Origin: Microvirga vignae
Lineage (GTDB): Bacteria; Pseudomonadota; Alphaproteobacteria; Rhizobiales; Beijerinckiaceae
NCBI RefSeq assembly: GCF_001017175.1
Contig: NZ_LCYG01000017.1
Coordinates: 55,129-119,128 of the forward strand
Direction of reading: 5' to 3'
DNA: 64,000 bases
The notes beneath the pieces are model-generated. The model was not told the origin of the DNA. It did no database searches and saw only the letters and a program-made list of their open reading frames with translations. The translations under genes were made by a program, and so were the position numbers. Shown piece by piece: positions 20,302-28,774 of this stretch. The stretch's first letter is position 1, and each line of letters begins with the position of its first letter.

Positions 20302-20325
20302 AAAGACTAAAAACTGCTAGTCTTT
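20302..20325. promoter_or_regulatory. Perfect inverted repeat in a divergent promoter region (candidate iron-responsive operator)
   Basis: AAAGACTA (20302-20309) and TAGTCTTT (20318-20325) are perfect 8-bp arms around an 8-bp spacer, in an AT-rich 124-bp gap between the divergent secreted-protein and piuC-type starts. An overlapping TTTAGAAAGACTAAA (20298-20312) loosely recalls Irr/Fur-type AT-rich boxes. The regulator is inferred only from gene content. Confidence 0.45.
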
Positions 20326-20382
20326 ACAAGCACTTAGCTACATCCTATGAGGGCGGAAGGCAAGTCTGAAGGCTCAAAATCC

Positions 20383-21042
20383 ATGCTCATCACCATCGCG
20401 GATATCCTCCCCCCGAACGAGATCGAAGAGATCCGCACCATGCTCGGGTCCATGCGCTTCGAGGATGGGCGCGCGACGGCGGGATGGAGCGCCAAGCTCG
20501 TGAAGGACAATGAGCAGGCACGTGAAGGCGCGGCTCTCACGCTCCTGCGCGAGCGGGTCACGAATGCCATTCAATCGAACGAGGTGTTCAACCTCGCCGC
20601 GCGGCCGAAGGCGCTGACGCCGCTGCTCTTCAGTCGCTATACGGAAGGCAAGCAATACGGCTCCCATGTGGACAATCCGCTGATGAACGGCGTACGCACG
20701 GATGTGTCCTTCACGCTGTTCCTCGCCGATCCCGAGACTTACGATGGCGGCGAGCTCGTCATCGAATCCATGTCGGGTGAAGAAGAGATCAAGTTGCCCG
20801 CGGGTCATCTCGTGGCCTACGATTCCACGACACTGCATCGTGTGGCGCCCGTCACGGGTGGCGAGCGCCTCGTCGCGGTTGGCTGGGCGCAGAGCTATGT
20901 GCGCGACAGCGCGCAGCGCGAGCTGCTCTTCGACCTTGAGACCGCGCGGCGCAATCTCTTCGCGCAACACGGCAAGACGCCGGAATTCGACCTCCTCGCC
21001 AAGAGCAGCGCCAACCTGTTCCGGATGTGGGCTGAGGTTTAG
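20383..21042 (+). CDS. PKHD-type Fe(II)/2-oxoglutarate hydroxylase (PiuC/YbiX-like)
   Basis: 219 aa from ATG 20383 (MLITIADILPPNEIEEIR), where homologues start; the frame is open from 20347. A double-stranded beta-helix dioxygenase: the iron ligands appear in YGSHVDNPLM (His-x-Asp) and TTLHRVAPVTGGERL (His), with Arg of the latter for 2-oxoglutarate. The insert DPETYDGGELVIES is family-typical. PiuC homologues in other bacteria are iron-limitation induced and sit beside siderophore receptors; here the neighbour is a di-heme peroxidase operon behind a palindromic operator. Confidence 0.92.
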   Translation: MLITIADILPPNEIEEIRTMLGSMRFEDGRATAGWSAKLVKDNEQAREGAALTLLRERVTNAIQSNEVFNLAARPKALTPLLFSRYTEGKQYGSHVDNPLMNGVRTDVSFTLFLADPETYDGGELVIESMSGEEEIKLPAGHLVAYDSTTLHRVAPVTGGERLVAVGWAQSYVRDSAQRELLFDLETARRNLFAQHGKTPEFDLLAKSSANLFRMWAEV

Positions 21043-21059
21043 GGGCATGTTGCCTTATT

Positions 21060-21345
21060 GATAAAGCCTCCCGCCGTCATTCCGTCCCCGGACGTGATCC
21101 GGGGATCAGTCCCGGGGATCCACGCCTTCAACCCGAGGGACTCCTTCAGACGTGGATGGCCGCAACGAGTGCGGCCATGACGAGAAAGAGACGGCACAGA
21201 GCAAAAAGTCGTGGATAGCCGGCACAAGGCCGGCCATGACGAGGGGACCGAGTGGGCCAAGGCTGATCCCGGATCACGTCCGGGGAAGGCCAGGACGACG
21301 TGGGGCAGAATGAGGTCAGAGCGAATTGAACTGAATTTGCCCCGG
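21060..21345. repeat. REP-like intergenic repeats
   Basis: Two related units, gtggatggccgcaacgagtg... (21,152-21,182) and gtggatagccggcacaaggc... (21,211-21,241), each containing a GGCCG...CGGCC hairpin and ending in catgacgag. Flanking are cggacgtgatccgggg-type palindromes (about 21,091-21,108 and 21,267-21,287). Such GC-rich palindromes are common between convergent genes in rhizobia. Confidence 0.6.
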
Positions 21346-21357
21346 ATCCCTTAAGTC

Positions 21358-21978
21358 CTACTGCCAGGAGTAATTGAAGCTCACGCTGATGCGCTCGCTG
21401 TCCGCCTCGTTCAGCGGGACTTCGTGGCGCAGCCAGCTTTCCCAGAGCAGCACCGTGCCGGGGGCAGGCTTCATATAGGCAAACTGCCGGTTCTCGGGCT
21501 TCGCCTTCGCCCTGCGCGGCGGAGCGGCCATCATGAAGCCGAGGCGCGGGTCCTCGAGCTTGAGCGCGCTCGCACCCTCGGGGATCGTCACGTAATAGGT
21601 GCCGCTGATCACCGAGTGCGGGTGGATGTGGGAGGTGTGGATGCCGCCGGGAGGCAGGATGTTGATCCACAGGCTGTCCATCACGAGCTTGCGGCCCTGG
21701 AGGTCGTATTCCAGCTCCTTGGCGAAAGCCGCCACGTGCTTGTCGATCTCCTTCAGGAGATCCCCGAACACCGGCACACGCCAGGGCAGGTCATTGAGCG
21801 AGGCATAGGAGGTGTAGCCCGGATAGCCGTTCTTGGCGCACCAGCGCTGCCCGGCCTCGTCGTCCTCGGCGATGGAGAGACAGGCGGCCTCAAGCTCCGC
21901 GTTGCGGCGCTCGGCCTTCACCCCGGTCAGTTCGGCCCGGTAGATCTTGGTGACGAAAAGCGTATCGATTGTTGGCAT
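21358..21978 (-). CDS. Putative 2OG-Fe(II) oxygenase (TIGR02466-like)
   Basis: 206 aa. A cupin-like 2-oxoglutarate/iron oxygenase family found in proteobacteria and phages. Candidate iron ligands: His in GGIHTSHIHPHSVISGTYYV and in SWLRHEVPLNE, the latter followed by the RISVSFNYSW end with the Arg that would bind 2-oxoglutarate. Residues 1-90 are a helical N-terminal part (GYPGYTSYASLNDLPWR is family-typical). Substrate unknown. It is separated from the other oxygenase gene by repeats and is transcribed towards it; the cyclase gene on its other side is divergent. Confidence 0.82.
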   Translation of the reverse strand: MPTIDTLFVTKIYRAELTGVKAERRNAELEAACLSIAEDDEAGQRWCAKNGYPGYTSYASLNDLPWRVPVFGDLLKEIDKHVAAFAKELEYDLQGRKLVMDSLWINILPPGGIHTSHIHPHSVISGTYYVTIPEGASALKLEDPRLGFMMAAPPRRAKAKPENRQFAYMKPAPGTVLLWESWLRHEVPLNEADSERISVSFNYSWQ

Positions 21979-22082
21979 GGTCCGGCTCTATGACGTCGAT
22001 GGGCACTCTGTCAAAATGATTGCCCTTTTGAGGCGCATAGCATCTTTTCTCAAGTCACGCCTCCCCATGCCTTGAAGGAAGG

Positions 22083-23330
22083 ATGGAGACAACACACCTT
22101 GGCCTCATGATGTCATCCTCACCCCTGGCAGCCATCCCGGACGATCTGTTGTCCCTGGCCCGCAGCCTCGACGCGGAAATCCTGCCGCGGGTCATCGCCC
22201 TGCGGGATTGGCTCGTGACCACGGCGGCCCGAATGGAGGATGCCAACGAGGTTCTGAACGGGTTCCTGCATCGGCTCATCGATCTCGGCGTGCCTGTCGA
22301 TCGGGCGGTCTCGGCCATCGAGGCGCTGCACTCGGAATATGCCGGGATCGGGCGCTTCTGGACCCGGGAGGAGGGGACCGTCGTGCGCTATCTTCCGCAT
22401 GGCGACCGGCGCGAGGCCATCTATCAGACGAGCCCCTTCGCCCATGTGAATCGCACCGGCGAATGGCTTTTTCTCGATCTCGCAGATACGCCCGACGATC
22501 TCTTCCCGATCGTTCCGGAGCTGAAGGAGGCGGGCTACCGCCATTATCTCGTCATCCCGATCCGCTTCACCAACGGCGCCGAGAACGCGATTTCCCTGGC
22601 GACGCGCTCGCCTCAAGGGTTCAGTAGACAGGATCTCATGATCCTGCGTCTCGTCATGCCGTCATTCGCGCTTGTCACGGAGCTGCGCGCCACCAGCAAC
22701 CGACTTGATGAGGTGCTGCGTATCTATGTGGGGGACGATCCGCACAAGGCCATTCTTTCGGGCGCCATTCAGCGCGGACAGGTGACGCGCATCCGCTCTG
22801 CGATTCTGTTTGCCGATATGCGCGAATACACGCGCATCTCGTCGACGCTCAGCCCCGAGAGCGCTGTGGAGCTCTTGAACAATTACTTCGACTGCCTCGT
22901 GCCGCCCATCGAGGATGAGGGGGGCGAGGTGCTGAAGTATCTGGGCGATGGATTGCTCGCCATCATGCGCGATCGTGGCGACGATACCGGCGGCGCCGCG
23001 CAATCGGCTCTGACCGCGGCCACCAAGGCGCTGCGGCGCATCGAGGCCGCGAACAACGAAGGGCGCTTCCCGGTGCAGGTCAATGTGGGATTCGCCTTGC
23101 ATCACGGTGATGCAGCCTATGGCAATGTGGGCTCCGGTCAGCGGCTCGATTTCACGGTGATCGGGCGGGACGTGAATCTTGCAAGCCGCATCGCCGATCT
23201 CAACAAGCGCCTCGGCGAGCCGCTGCTCATGTCGAAGCCTTTCGTCGAGCATCTGTGGGGCAATCCTCACCCACTCGGGGCGCACGCCGTCGAGGGTTTC
23301 GAGGAAGAAATCGAAGTCTACAAACCCTGA
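22083..23330 (+). CDS. Class III adenylate/guanylate cyclase with N-terminal sensor region
   Basis: 415 aa. Residues about 1-60 are helical; 70-215 look like a GAF-like sensor (TSPFAHVNRTGEWLFLDLAD, YRHYLVIPIRF). The catalytic domain spans about 230-410: the two metal-binding Asp residues lie in ILFADMREYT and KYLGDGLLAIM, and the end has LDFTVIGRDVNLASRI with the Arg/Asn transition-state region. It would make cAMP (or cGMP) in the cytoplasm. The start could also be one of the ATGs at residues 9-10. Its 3' end overlaps the convergent GST gene by 13 bp. Confidence 0.9.
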   Translation: METTHLGLMMSSSPLAAIPDDLLSLARSLDAEILPRVIALRDWLVTTAARMEDANEVLNGFLHRLIDLGVPVDRAVSAIEALHSEYAGIGRFWTREEGTVVRYLPHGDRREAIYQTSPFAHVNRTGEWLFLDLADTPDDLFPIVPELKEAGYRHYLVIPIRFTNGAENAISLATRSPQGFSRQDLMILRLVMPSFALVTELRATSNRLDEVLRIYVGDDPHKAILSGAIQRGQVTRIRSAILFADMREYTRISSTLSPESAVELLNNYFDCLVPPIEDEGGEVLKYLGDGLLAIMRDRGDDTGGAAQSALTAATKALRRIEAANNEGRFPVQVNVGFALHHGDAAYGNVGSGQRLDFTVIGRDVNLASRIADLNKRLGEPLLMSKPFVEHLWGNPHPLGAHAVEGFEEEIEVYKP

Positions 23331-24304
23331 AAGCGGTCGCGCCCGTGTGGCGCGTCGAGATCAAGGACGGGCCCGAGCGGCACGATGCCTGTCGGATTGA
23401 TGGTGCGATGGCTCTCGTAGTAATGGCCCTTGATATGCTGCATGTTCACCGTCTCGGCGATGCCGGCGGTCTGATAGAGATCACGCAGATATCCTGACAG
23501 GCTCGGATAATCCGCGATCCGGCGCAGATTGCATTTGAAATGTCCCACATAAACGGGATCGAAGCGCACGAGCGTCGTGAACAATCGAATATCGGCTTCG
23601 GTGAGCCTGTCGCCGCAAAGATAGCGCTGCGAGGCAAGCCGCTCGTCAAGCATGTCGAGCGTTTCAAACAGCGGATGGATCGCTTCTTCATAAGCGTGCT
23701 GCGTTGTGGCAAAGCCCGCCTTGTACACGCCGTTGTTCACGGTGTCGTAGATACGTGCGTTCAACGCATCGATCTCGCCACGCAAGTGCTCGGGATAATA
23801 ATCGCCGGGCTGCGCGCCGATCCCGTCGAACGCGGAATTGAACATACGGATGATCTCGGCGGATTCGTTGCTGACGATGGTGGCCTCTTCCTTGTCCCAC
23901 AGCACGGGCACCGTCACACGGCCGGTATAGGTCGGCTCCGCTGACGTGTAGACCTGGTGCAGATACTGCGCCCGACGAAGCGGGTCGGGAATGACGCCCG
24001 GTCCATCTTCGAAGGTCCAGCCGTGCTCCAGCATGCGCCAGTGCACGACGGAGAGGCTGATCATCTCCTCCAGGCCTTTGAGCTTGCGCATGATGAGGGT
24101 GCGGTGAGCCCAGGGGCAGGCGAGCGAGACATAGAGATGATAGCGCCCGGCTTCGGCCTTGAAGCCGCCTTTACCCGTCGAACCCGGCGACCCGTTCGCC
24201 GTGACCCAGCTCCGGAAAGGGGCGGAGCTTCGCTCGAAGCGCCCGCCGGTGCTCTTGGTGTCATACCACCGGTCCTGCCAAACCCCATCCACAAGCAATC
24301 CCAC
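23318..24304 (-). CDS. Glutathionyl-hydroquinone reductase / Xi-class glutathione S-transferase (YqjG/ECM4-like)
   Basis: 328 aa, the usual length. The start is GTG 24304 with a perfect AAGGAGG five nt upstream. The thioredoxin-like half carries the Xi-class catalytic motif LYVSLACPWAHRTLI (nucleophilic Cys), followed by TVPVLWDKEEATIVSNESAEIIRMFN and the all-helical C-terminal half (YLCGDRLTEADIRLFTTLVRFD). These enzymes remove glutathione from glutathionyl-hydroquinones and protect against quinone stress. It stands alone, convergent with the cyclase. Confidence 0.93.
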   Translation of the reverse strand: MGLLVDGVWQDRWYDTKSTGGRFERSSAPFRSWVTANGSPGSTGKGGFKAEAGRYHLYVSLACPWAHRTLIMRKLKGLEEMISLSVVHWRMLEHGWTFEDGPGVIPDPLRRAQYLHQVYTSAEPTYTGRVTVPVLWDKEEATIVSNESAEIIRMFNSAFDGIGAQPGDYYPEHLRGEIDALNARIYDTVNNGVYKAGFATTQHAYEEAIHPLFETLDMLDERLASQRYLCGDRLTEADIRLFTTLVRFDPVYVGHFKCNLRRIADYPSLSGYLRDLYQTAGIAETVNMQHIKGHYYESHRTINPTGIVPLGPVLDLDAPHGRDRFQGL

Positions 24305-24511
24305 CCGATCCTCCTTCGATATCCGATGATGCCCTCCCTCAACGGGAGCACGGCCAAAGGGTTCGCTGAGGGTATAGGGTGGAATGCCCTATTCCGCTGC
24401 ACACATCGGCGTGATGGGCCCCCGGAGGGCAGGGAAGGACGTCTTCGGCCAAACAGGGGGGGTGACGAACGGCCTTCCCTCGGTTAGATGGTTTCCTTAC
24501 CTTCCTTGGAA

Positions 24512-24587
24512 GGGCCTGTAGCTCAATGGTTAGAGCCGGCCGCTCATAACGGTCTGGTTGCAGGTTCGAGTCCTGCCGGGCCCACCA
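24512..24587 (+). tRNA. tRNA with anticodon CAT, probably tRNA-Ile2
   Basis: 76 nt including encoded CCA. Acceptor GGGCCTG pairs with CGGGCCC (one wobble), discriminator A, D-arm GCTC...GAGC, anticodon loop CTCATAA, T-arm with GGTTCGAGTCC. The short D-loop (AATGGTTA) matches Ile2 (C34 changed to lysidine by TilS) better than elongator Met. The accessory region begins directly after it, so its 3' end may have been an integration site, though I found no second copy of the end. Confidence 0.93.
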
Positions 24588-25056
24588 CCCACTCCTGCAG
24601 ATTTGCCCAATTTCCAAGTGTGGTGGAGAGCGGGGCTTTTCCAAAGACTTAGCTGGCGCTAGCCGACAAAGACCGGCGTCTCAGGTCACGGACTTGGGCC
24701 CGCCTGTGCGGCTTTCAGTGCCCGTTCTCTCAGCTCGTCAGTGCACTTTCCGACCTTGGGAGTGGACTCTTATGGAGACTGGTTCGCGATCAACAGAGAC
24801 AGTGGTTCGCAGGGACTGGAATGATACAAAGCTTCGCCGAGCCGCCGGCGATCGATCTTTAATTCTCATCTAATGGCTGGACTTCAGCTGCATTCCGAGC
24901 AGTCATGGGGCTGTCCTGACCGGCCGGTGAGCCCCAGGATCCGCTGCCCTGCAGGCCGCGGCCCTACGCAGGGCTGTGGTGGTGACGACCAGACCGTCTT
25001 ACCTGCCACAAGGATTCTCCATGACACTCACCGATACTCAGCTTGTGCTGCTCAGC
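24588..25056. other. Intergenic region between tRNA and IS6 element
   Basis: About 470 bp without a supported gene. No integrase is visible, although tRNA-adjacent islands usually start with one; the region may be a decayed remnant. Confidence 0.4.
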
Positions 25057-25870
25057 GCGTGGTCTTGTCACGGGAACAGCTGACGGGTTCGACTGAGGCG
25101 CGGTAGAGTAGGGGGATGCAGCCCATTTCGTATCGCCGTCACCAGTTCCCGCCCGAGATCATCCGGCATGTCATCTGGCTCTATCTGCGCTTCACCCTCA
25201 GTTATCGCGATGTCGAGGAGCTTCTGGCCGAGCGGGGTCTCGACGTTTCCAACGAGACCGTTCGATGGTGGGTTCTCAAGTTCGGACATTCGTTTGCCCG
25301 CAACTTGCGTCGGCTGCGGCCTCGTCCGACAGACACCTGGCACTTGGATGAAATGGTGGTCTCGATCCAGGGGCGGCGCATATATCTGTGGCGAGCGGTC
25401 GATAGCGAGGGTGAGATCCTGGATATCCACGTGCAGCCGAGGCGGGACAAAGCCGCTGTCCTGAAGCTTATGCGCAAGCTGCTCAAGAAGCAGGGCTTTG
25501 CTCCAGGCATGCTCGTGACCGACAAATTCGGGTCTTATGGTGCCGCCCGACGCGAGCTGGGGCTCTCGGCTCATCATGAGCAGGCTCTGCGCAAGAACAA
25601 TCGAGCAGAAAACTCGCATCAGGTAGTGCGACGACGCGAACGGAAAATGCAGGGCTTTAAGTCACTTGGGGCAGCTCAGCGATTCCTGTCCGTCCACTCC
25701 GCAATCTACAACACCTTCAACCTCCAGCGCCATCTGATCTCCCGCCAAACTCTGCGCCTCGTCAGGGCGAAGGCGGCAGCCCAGTGGCATCTTGCGACTG
25801 CTGCCGCATGACTTGATCAGGTCTCTTGTTTTATCGCGGCTTGAGTCGCGTTCCCGTGACAAGGCCACGC
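25057..25870 (+). mobile_element. Complete IS6-family insertion sequence
   Basis: About 814 bp bounded by 21-bp inverted repeats gcgtggtcttgtcacgggaac (25057-25077) and its complement at 25850-25870, with one mismatch. It contains one transposase gene. A clear 8-bp target duplication is not visible outside these ends. Related fragments lie at 26.9, 46.1 and 49.0 kb. Confidence 0.88.
25116..25811 (+). CDS. IS6-family transposase
   Basis: 231 aa, full length for the family. N-terminal HTH-like part with the FPPEIIRHVIWLYLRF and ETVRWWVLKFG motifs, then an RNase H-fold DDE domain: WHLDEMVVSI (first Asp, D79), MLVTDKFGSYGAA (second Asp, D136) and NNRAENSHQ...RRRERKMQ (Glu region). IS6 elements move by replicative or conservative transposition through a circular intermediate or cointegrate. 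The frame is intact and both terminal repeats are present, so the element could be active. Confidence 0.95.
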   Translation: MQPISYRRHQFPPEIIRHVIWLYLRFTLSYRDVEELLAERGLDVSNETVRWWVLKFGHSFARNLRRLRPRPTDTWHLDEMVVSIQGRRIYLWRAVDSEGEILDIHVQPRRDKAAVLKLMRKLLKKQGFAPGMLVTDKFGSYGAARRELGLSAHHEQALRKNNRAENSHQVVRRRERKMQGFKSLGAAQRFLSVHSAIYNTFNLQRHLISRQTLRLVRAKAAAQWHLATAAA

Positions 25871-26182
25871 CACGCACTCTCTGGACCAAGAACGATAAGA
25901 TCCTCATCGCAATGACAGGGCACTGTATCGTTGGCGTCATAATGTAGGGAACATGTTCAGTAAACTCGCGGATTGGAACTGGGTGATCCGCTGCTATGGT
26001 CGTTACACCCATATCTTCTCTCGGCCATCTACATCACGGCTATTGACAGCTTCTATCTAAGTAGTGGTCCTTGAGCTTGGGCGATGCATCCTCCAGATAG
26101 ACCACATGGAGCACACAATCTGGCGCTCTTTGAAGGGACAGTAGAAGCAAATAATGGTCTGATGCGATGCTACACTCTCGCC
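25871..26182. other. Intergenic stretch, nothing recognised
   Basis: About 310 bp, AT-richer than the flanks, no supported gene, RNA or repeat. Confidence 0.35.
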
Positions 26183-26698
26183 CTATCCACGGCAGAAAGT
26201 TGGCACGTAAGCGCCGCCTCCGAGAGGGCCTCCGACTTCTACTGGTAGTCCCGGAGTGGCTTCAATCGTATACCATTCGTCTCCAAGAATGATCTTCGGC
26301 GCCTGACCAGTCGGGAGCCATTTTTTGACCTGTTTGGCGACTTGAGTGTTGGTTCCAGCGTAGGACTCCCAAGAGCAGCATGGGCTTGCGGCATTCACGG
26401 TGTAGACTGCGTAAACACGCTCCCCATTCAGGTATCCTTCGATGATCGTGTCACCATAGGGACCACGGCAGTTCTTCAGTTTCCGGCGAGGTGAATCGGC
26501 ACTCACGATCCTTCGGCCGCAAAGATACTGTTGATTCAGTGCAACGCGTTCGGCCGTAAACTGGCGGCCGCTTTTTCTGTCCTTGAATATGACTTGGTCC
26601 AGTGAACATTCGGCGGCAAGTGATGGGGCTGCCACGAGAAACACCATGGCTCCAGTGCAAGTGCGCCTGAATAATTGGAAAGCTGGTTGTTTAGGCAC
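26183..26698 (-). CDS. Hypothetical secreted cysteine-containing protein
   Basis: 171 aa from GTG 26698, which has AGAGG at a fitting distance; the frame extends to 26,779 upstream. The N-terminus gives a signal peptide (FRRTCTGAMVFLVAAPSLAA) followed by a mature domain of about 140 residues with six cysteines (AECSLDQV, QYLCGRR, LKNCRGPY, SPCCSWES, PTFCRG), probably disulfide bonded in the periplasm. It ends in a glycine-rich GGPLGGGAYVPTF stretch. I do not recognise the family. It is isolated between IS6 sequences, so it is likely accessory. Confidence 0.6.
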   Translation of the reverse strand: MPKQPAFQLFRRTCTGAMVFLVAAPSLAAECSLDQVIFKDRKSGRQFTAERVALNQQYLCGRRIVSADSPRRKLKNCRGPYGDTIIEGYLNGERVYAVYTVNAASPCCSWESYAGTNTQVAKQVKKWLPTGQAPKIILGDEWYTIEATPGLPVEVGGPLGGGAYVPTFCRG

Positions 26699-26877
26699 CC
26701 TGAACCTCTTTTGGCAAACAGAGCCGTGGAATTCACAACTGGCACTATCGAACCTGCTGTCCAGAGCAATAGTCAGCAAGCGGCCATCCTACGATGCCAC
26801 CTTAGCAGGGTGAGTCTTAGCATGTCACGAACACAGGCCCTGCCGGAACAGACAGCCCGAGGTCTCGCGCCAGCCTA

Positions 26878-27045
26878 TTCCACGATCCGAACGCAGAATT
26901 CAGCGGTATGACACGTTCGGCTCGGCGGTTCCTCGACATGCACTCTGCCATTCACAGAACGTGCAATCTCCAGTGCCATCTCGTATCCCGCAGGACCCTC
27001 TGCCTGTTCAGGGCAGAGCGGCCGACCGCTGGGATCGCGCGACCC
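26878..27045 (+). pseudogene. IS6 transposase C-terminal remnant
   Basis: Translation of this stretch gives SARRFLDMHSAIHRTCNLQC followed by HLVSRRTLCLFRAE, which matches the end of the intact IS6 transposase at 25,116 (QRFLSVHSAIYNTFNLQRHL...). Only the last 55 or so codons remain and there is no start. Evidence of a second, older IS6 insertion beside operon A. Confidence 0.75.
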
Positions 27046-27109
27046 CGGTAGCATTATGCGATCATATCTGGCTCAAGCCGCAGAACCAGGTTTCCGTCCC
27101 AATATCAAT

Positions 27110-28774
27110 TCAGGAGAGGTGGCCGCTTACACCTGTCGCCTGACATATCGCCCGCAAAGTAATGCCCTCATTAGCTTGGTATTCACCCAGTCCATTCAGG
27201 CGAGGTGACTTCTGAGAGCCAGCGTGGTGCAGGGCCACGACTTCCCATTTTGAGTTGAAGACCGGGCTGCCGGAGCTGCCCGGGTCAGTTGGCGTGCGGT
27301 AATGCATCAGCCGTTCATAACGGCAGACGTCCAGCAGAACGCTATCATTCACTGAGAACTGCAGTGCGCCGGCCCTAGGATGCCCAACGACGAAGGCCTT
27401 GGTTGTTGGCGAGGGCAGGGGGACATTGGCTGCACGCAACAGGCCCTGCACGCCCTCGGGCCGCGACTTGAGTGAGACAATCGTGACATCGAGTTTCTCT
27501 GGCTGCTCAAGCACGCGGCCCACTTCCTCGGGCTCGGACGTGAACAGAACCTGCTCGATCTCATGTGTCCGGGGCGCGCCGGCGGCGGCCGACTCGATCT
27601 CGAATGTGACACGCGCGTCCGCCGGGCGCAGCGATTCCGGCACGGTGTTGCTGATGACGTGGGCGTTGGTTACGAACACCAGCTCGGGCTCCATGCCGAA
27701 TGCGCTGCCCGGCATGAGGAAACCCGTACCCATGCGCACGCCGCTGGCATCGGTCACGCAGCCGATGTTCGGACACAGCGCCAGCATGCAGCGCAGATCG
27801 GACACGGTGAACGACTTCTCGCCGGAGAAGTTCTTCTCCAGTTCCTCAGGATGCGCTGCCAGCTCTCTCGCCCTTGCCGGATCAACCGACCAGCGCCGCT
27901 GCGTCCGCACCACGTGCTTCTCGACGATGCCTGCGAGGCGGTCGGCGCAGGTTTCATTAGTCCGCGGGTCGCCCCGCCAGACCTCACGCAGTTGACGGTG
28001 GTAGCTCTCGATCGCGAATGGACCGGCCTCAGGGTGGGCGAGAAAGCGGTAGAGCCACAGCTCGGCTTGGTCGCACCATCCGGCCTCCGGCTCCGCGTGG
28101 TGCAGCGCCAGGCAGGCTTCCGAAGCGGTAGCCAGCGGCCAGGGGCTCATAGCGTCCAGGCGTCGCGCGGCTTGTGCCGAACCGAGCACCGTCTTCGCCA
28201 GAGACCCGGTGTCGATCCCTTCCCGGGACGGAAGACCGCTCTGAGCCTCCACCAGTCGCAGGGCGACGACATTGACGCCATGATAGAAGCTGCTTGTAGC
28301 ACGATACTGCTGCAGATAGGCATCGGTCGCGGCACGCAGCAGATTGAGGTCGCCCTCCTGCACGAACTTCTGCTTGAGAATTCGGGCGCGTAGCCCCTGG
28401 TACTCGGCCACTTCCGGAATGAAATCCAGGTCATCAGAGATGGCCGCTGCGTTGAGGCCCTCATCGAGTAGGCGGTCGGCTGCATCGAAGGCCCCCAATT
28501 CGATCAGCGCCTGTGCCAGATGTTTCTGGATGCGGGCATCGCAGCCCCGGGTGTCGTGCCAGGCCTGGCCGATCAGGTGCGTGAGGTCGAAGTACCGATG
28601 GCTGTTGAGCACCCACACTGCAGTGCGGATCTCCTCTTTGCCTACTGCCGCGGCGGGTGAGGCCAACTCGTCGGCGATGAACTGAGCCGCCTGGGTCAGC
28701 AGCTGCTGAGGCGGATCATCGTAGCGGCCCCGCTTCAGCGCGACGGCAAGATCTTCCGGAGTCTGGGGGGTCAT
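27110..28774 (-). CDS. Operon A, third gene: TPR/TRAFs-binding-like protein with C-terminal trypsin-like protease
   Basis: 554 aa from ATG 28774 (MTPQTPEDLAVALKRGRYDD). Residues about 1-310 are helical TPR-like repeats resembling the DUF4071 (MAP3K TRAFs-binding) region. Residues about 330-540 form a trypsin-like serine protease with the full triad: His372 (TNAHVISN), Asp429 (KLDVTIVSL) and Ser501 (DPGSSGSPVFN). No signal peptide, so cytoplasmic. The start overlaps the stop of the preceding alpha/beta hydrolase gene (ATGA). Helical-repeat plus trypsin proteins are known from NTP-dependent bacterial conflict systems; here it would be the protease effector or processor of a TIR-SLOG sensor (inference). 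Confidence 0.85.
   Translation of the reverse strand: MTPQTPEDLAVALKRGRYDDPPQQLLTQAAQFIADELASPAAAVGKEEIRTAVWVLNSHRYFDLTHLIGQAWHDTRGCDARIQKHLAQALIELGAFDAADRLLDEGLNAAAISDDLDFIPEVAEYQGLRARILKQKFVQEGDLNLLRAATDAYLQQYRATSSFYHGVNVVALRLVEAQSGLPSREGIDTGSLAKTVLGSAQAARRLDAMSPWPLATASEACLALHHAEPEAGWCDQAELWLYRFLAHPEAGPFAIESYHRQLREVWRGDPRTNETCADRLAGIVEKHVVRTQRRWSVDPARARELAAHPEELEKNFSGEKSFTVSDLRCMLALCPNIGCVTDASGVRMGTGFLMPGSAFGMEPELVFVTNAHVISNTVPESLRPADARVTFEIESAAAGAPRTHEIEQVLFTSEPEEVGRVLEQPEKLDVTIVSLKSRPEGVQGLLRAANVPLPSPTTKAFVVGHPRAGALQFSVNDSVLLDVCRYERLMHYRTPTDPGSSGSPVFNSKWEVVALHHAGSQKSPRLNGLGEYQANEGITLRAICQATGVSGHLS

Noticed and set aside
24560..24587. tRNA 3' end as attL of an integrative element
   Set aside because: I found no second copy of the 3' tRNA sequence and no integrase gene in the window, so only the position is suggestive.
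24339..24644. 101-codon minus-strand frame with GWWARQDSNLQPDRYERPAL
   Set aside because: This is the familiar false protein made by translating the antisense of a tRNA gene; the tRNA at 24,512-24,587 explains it.
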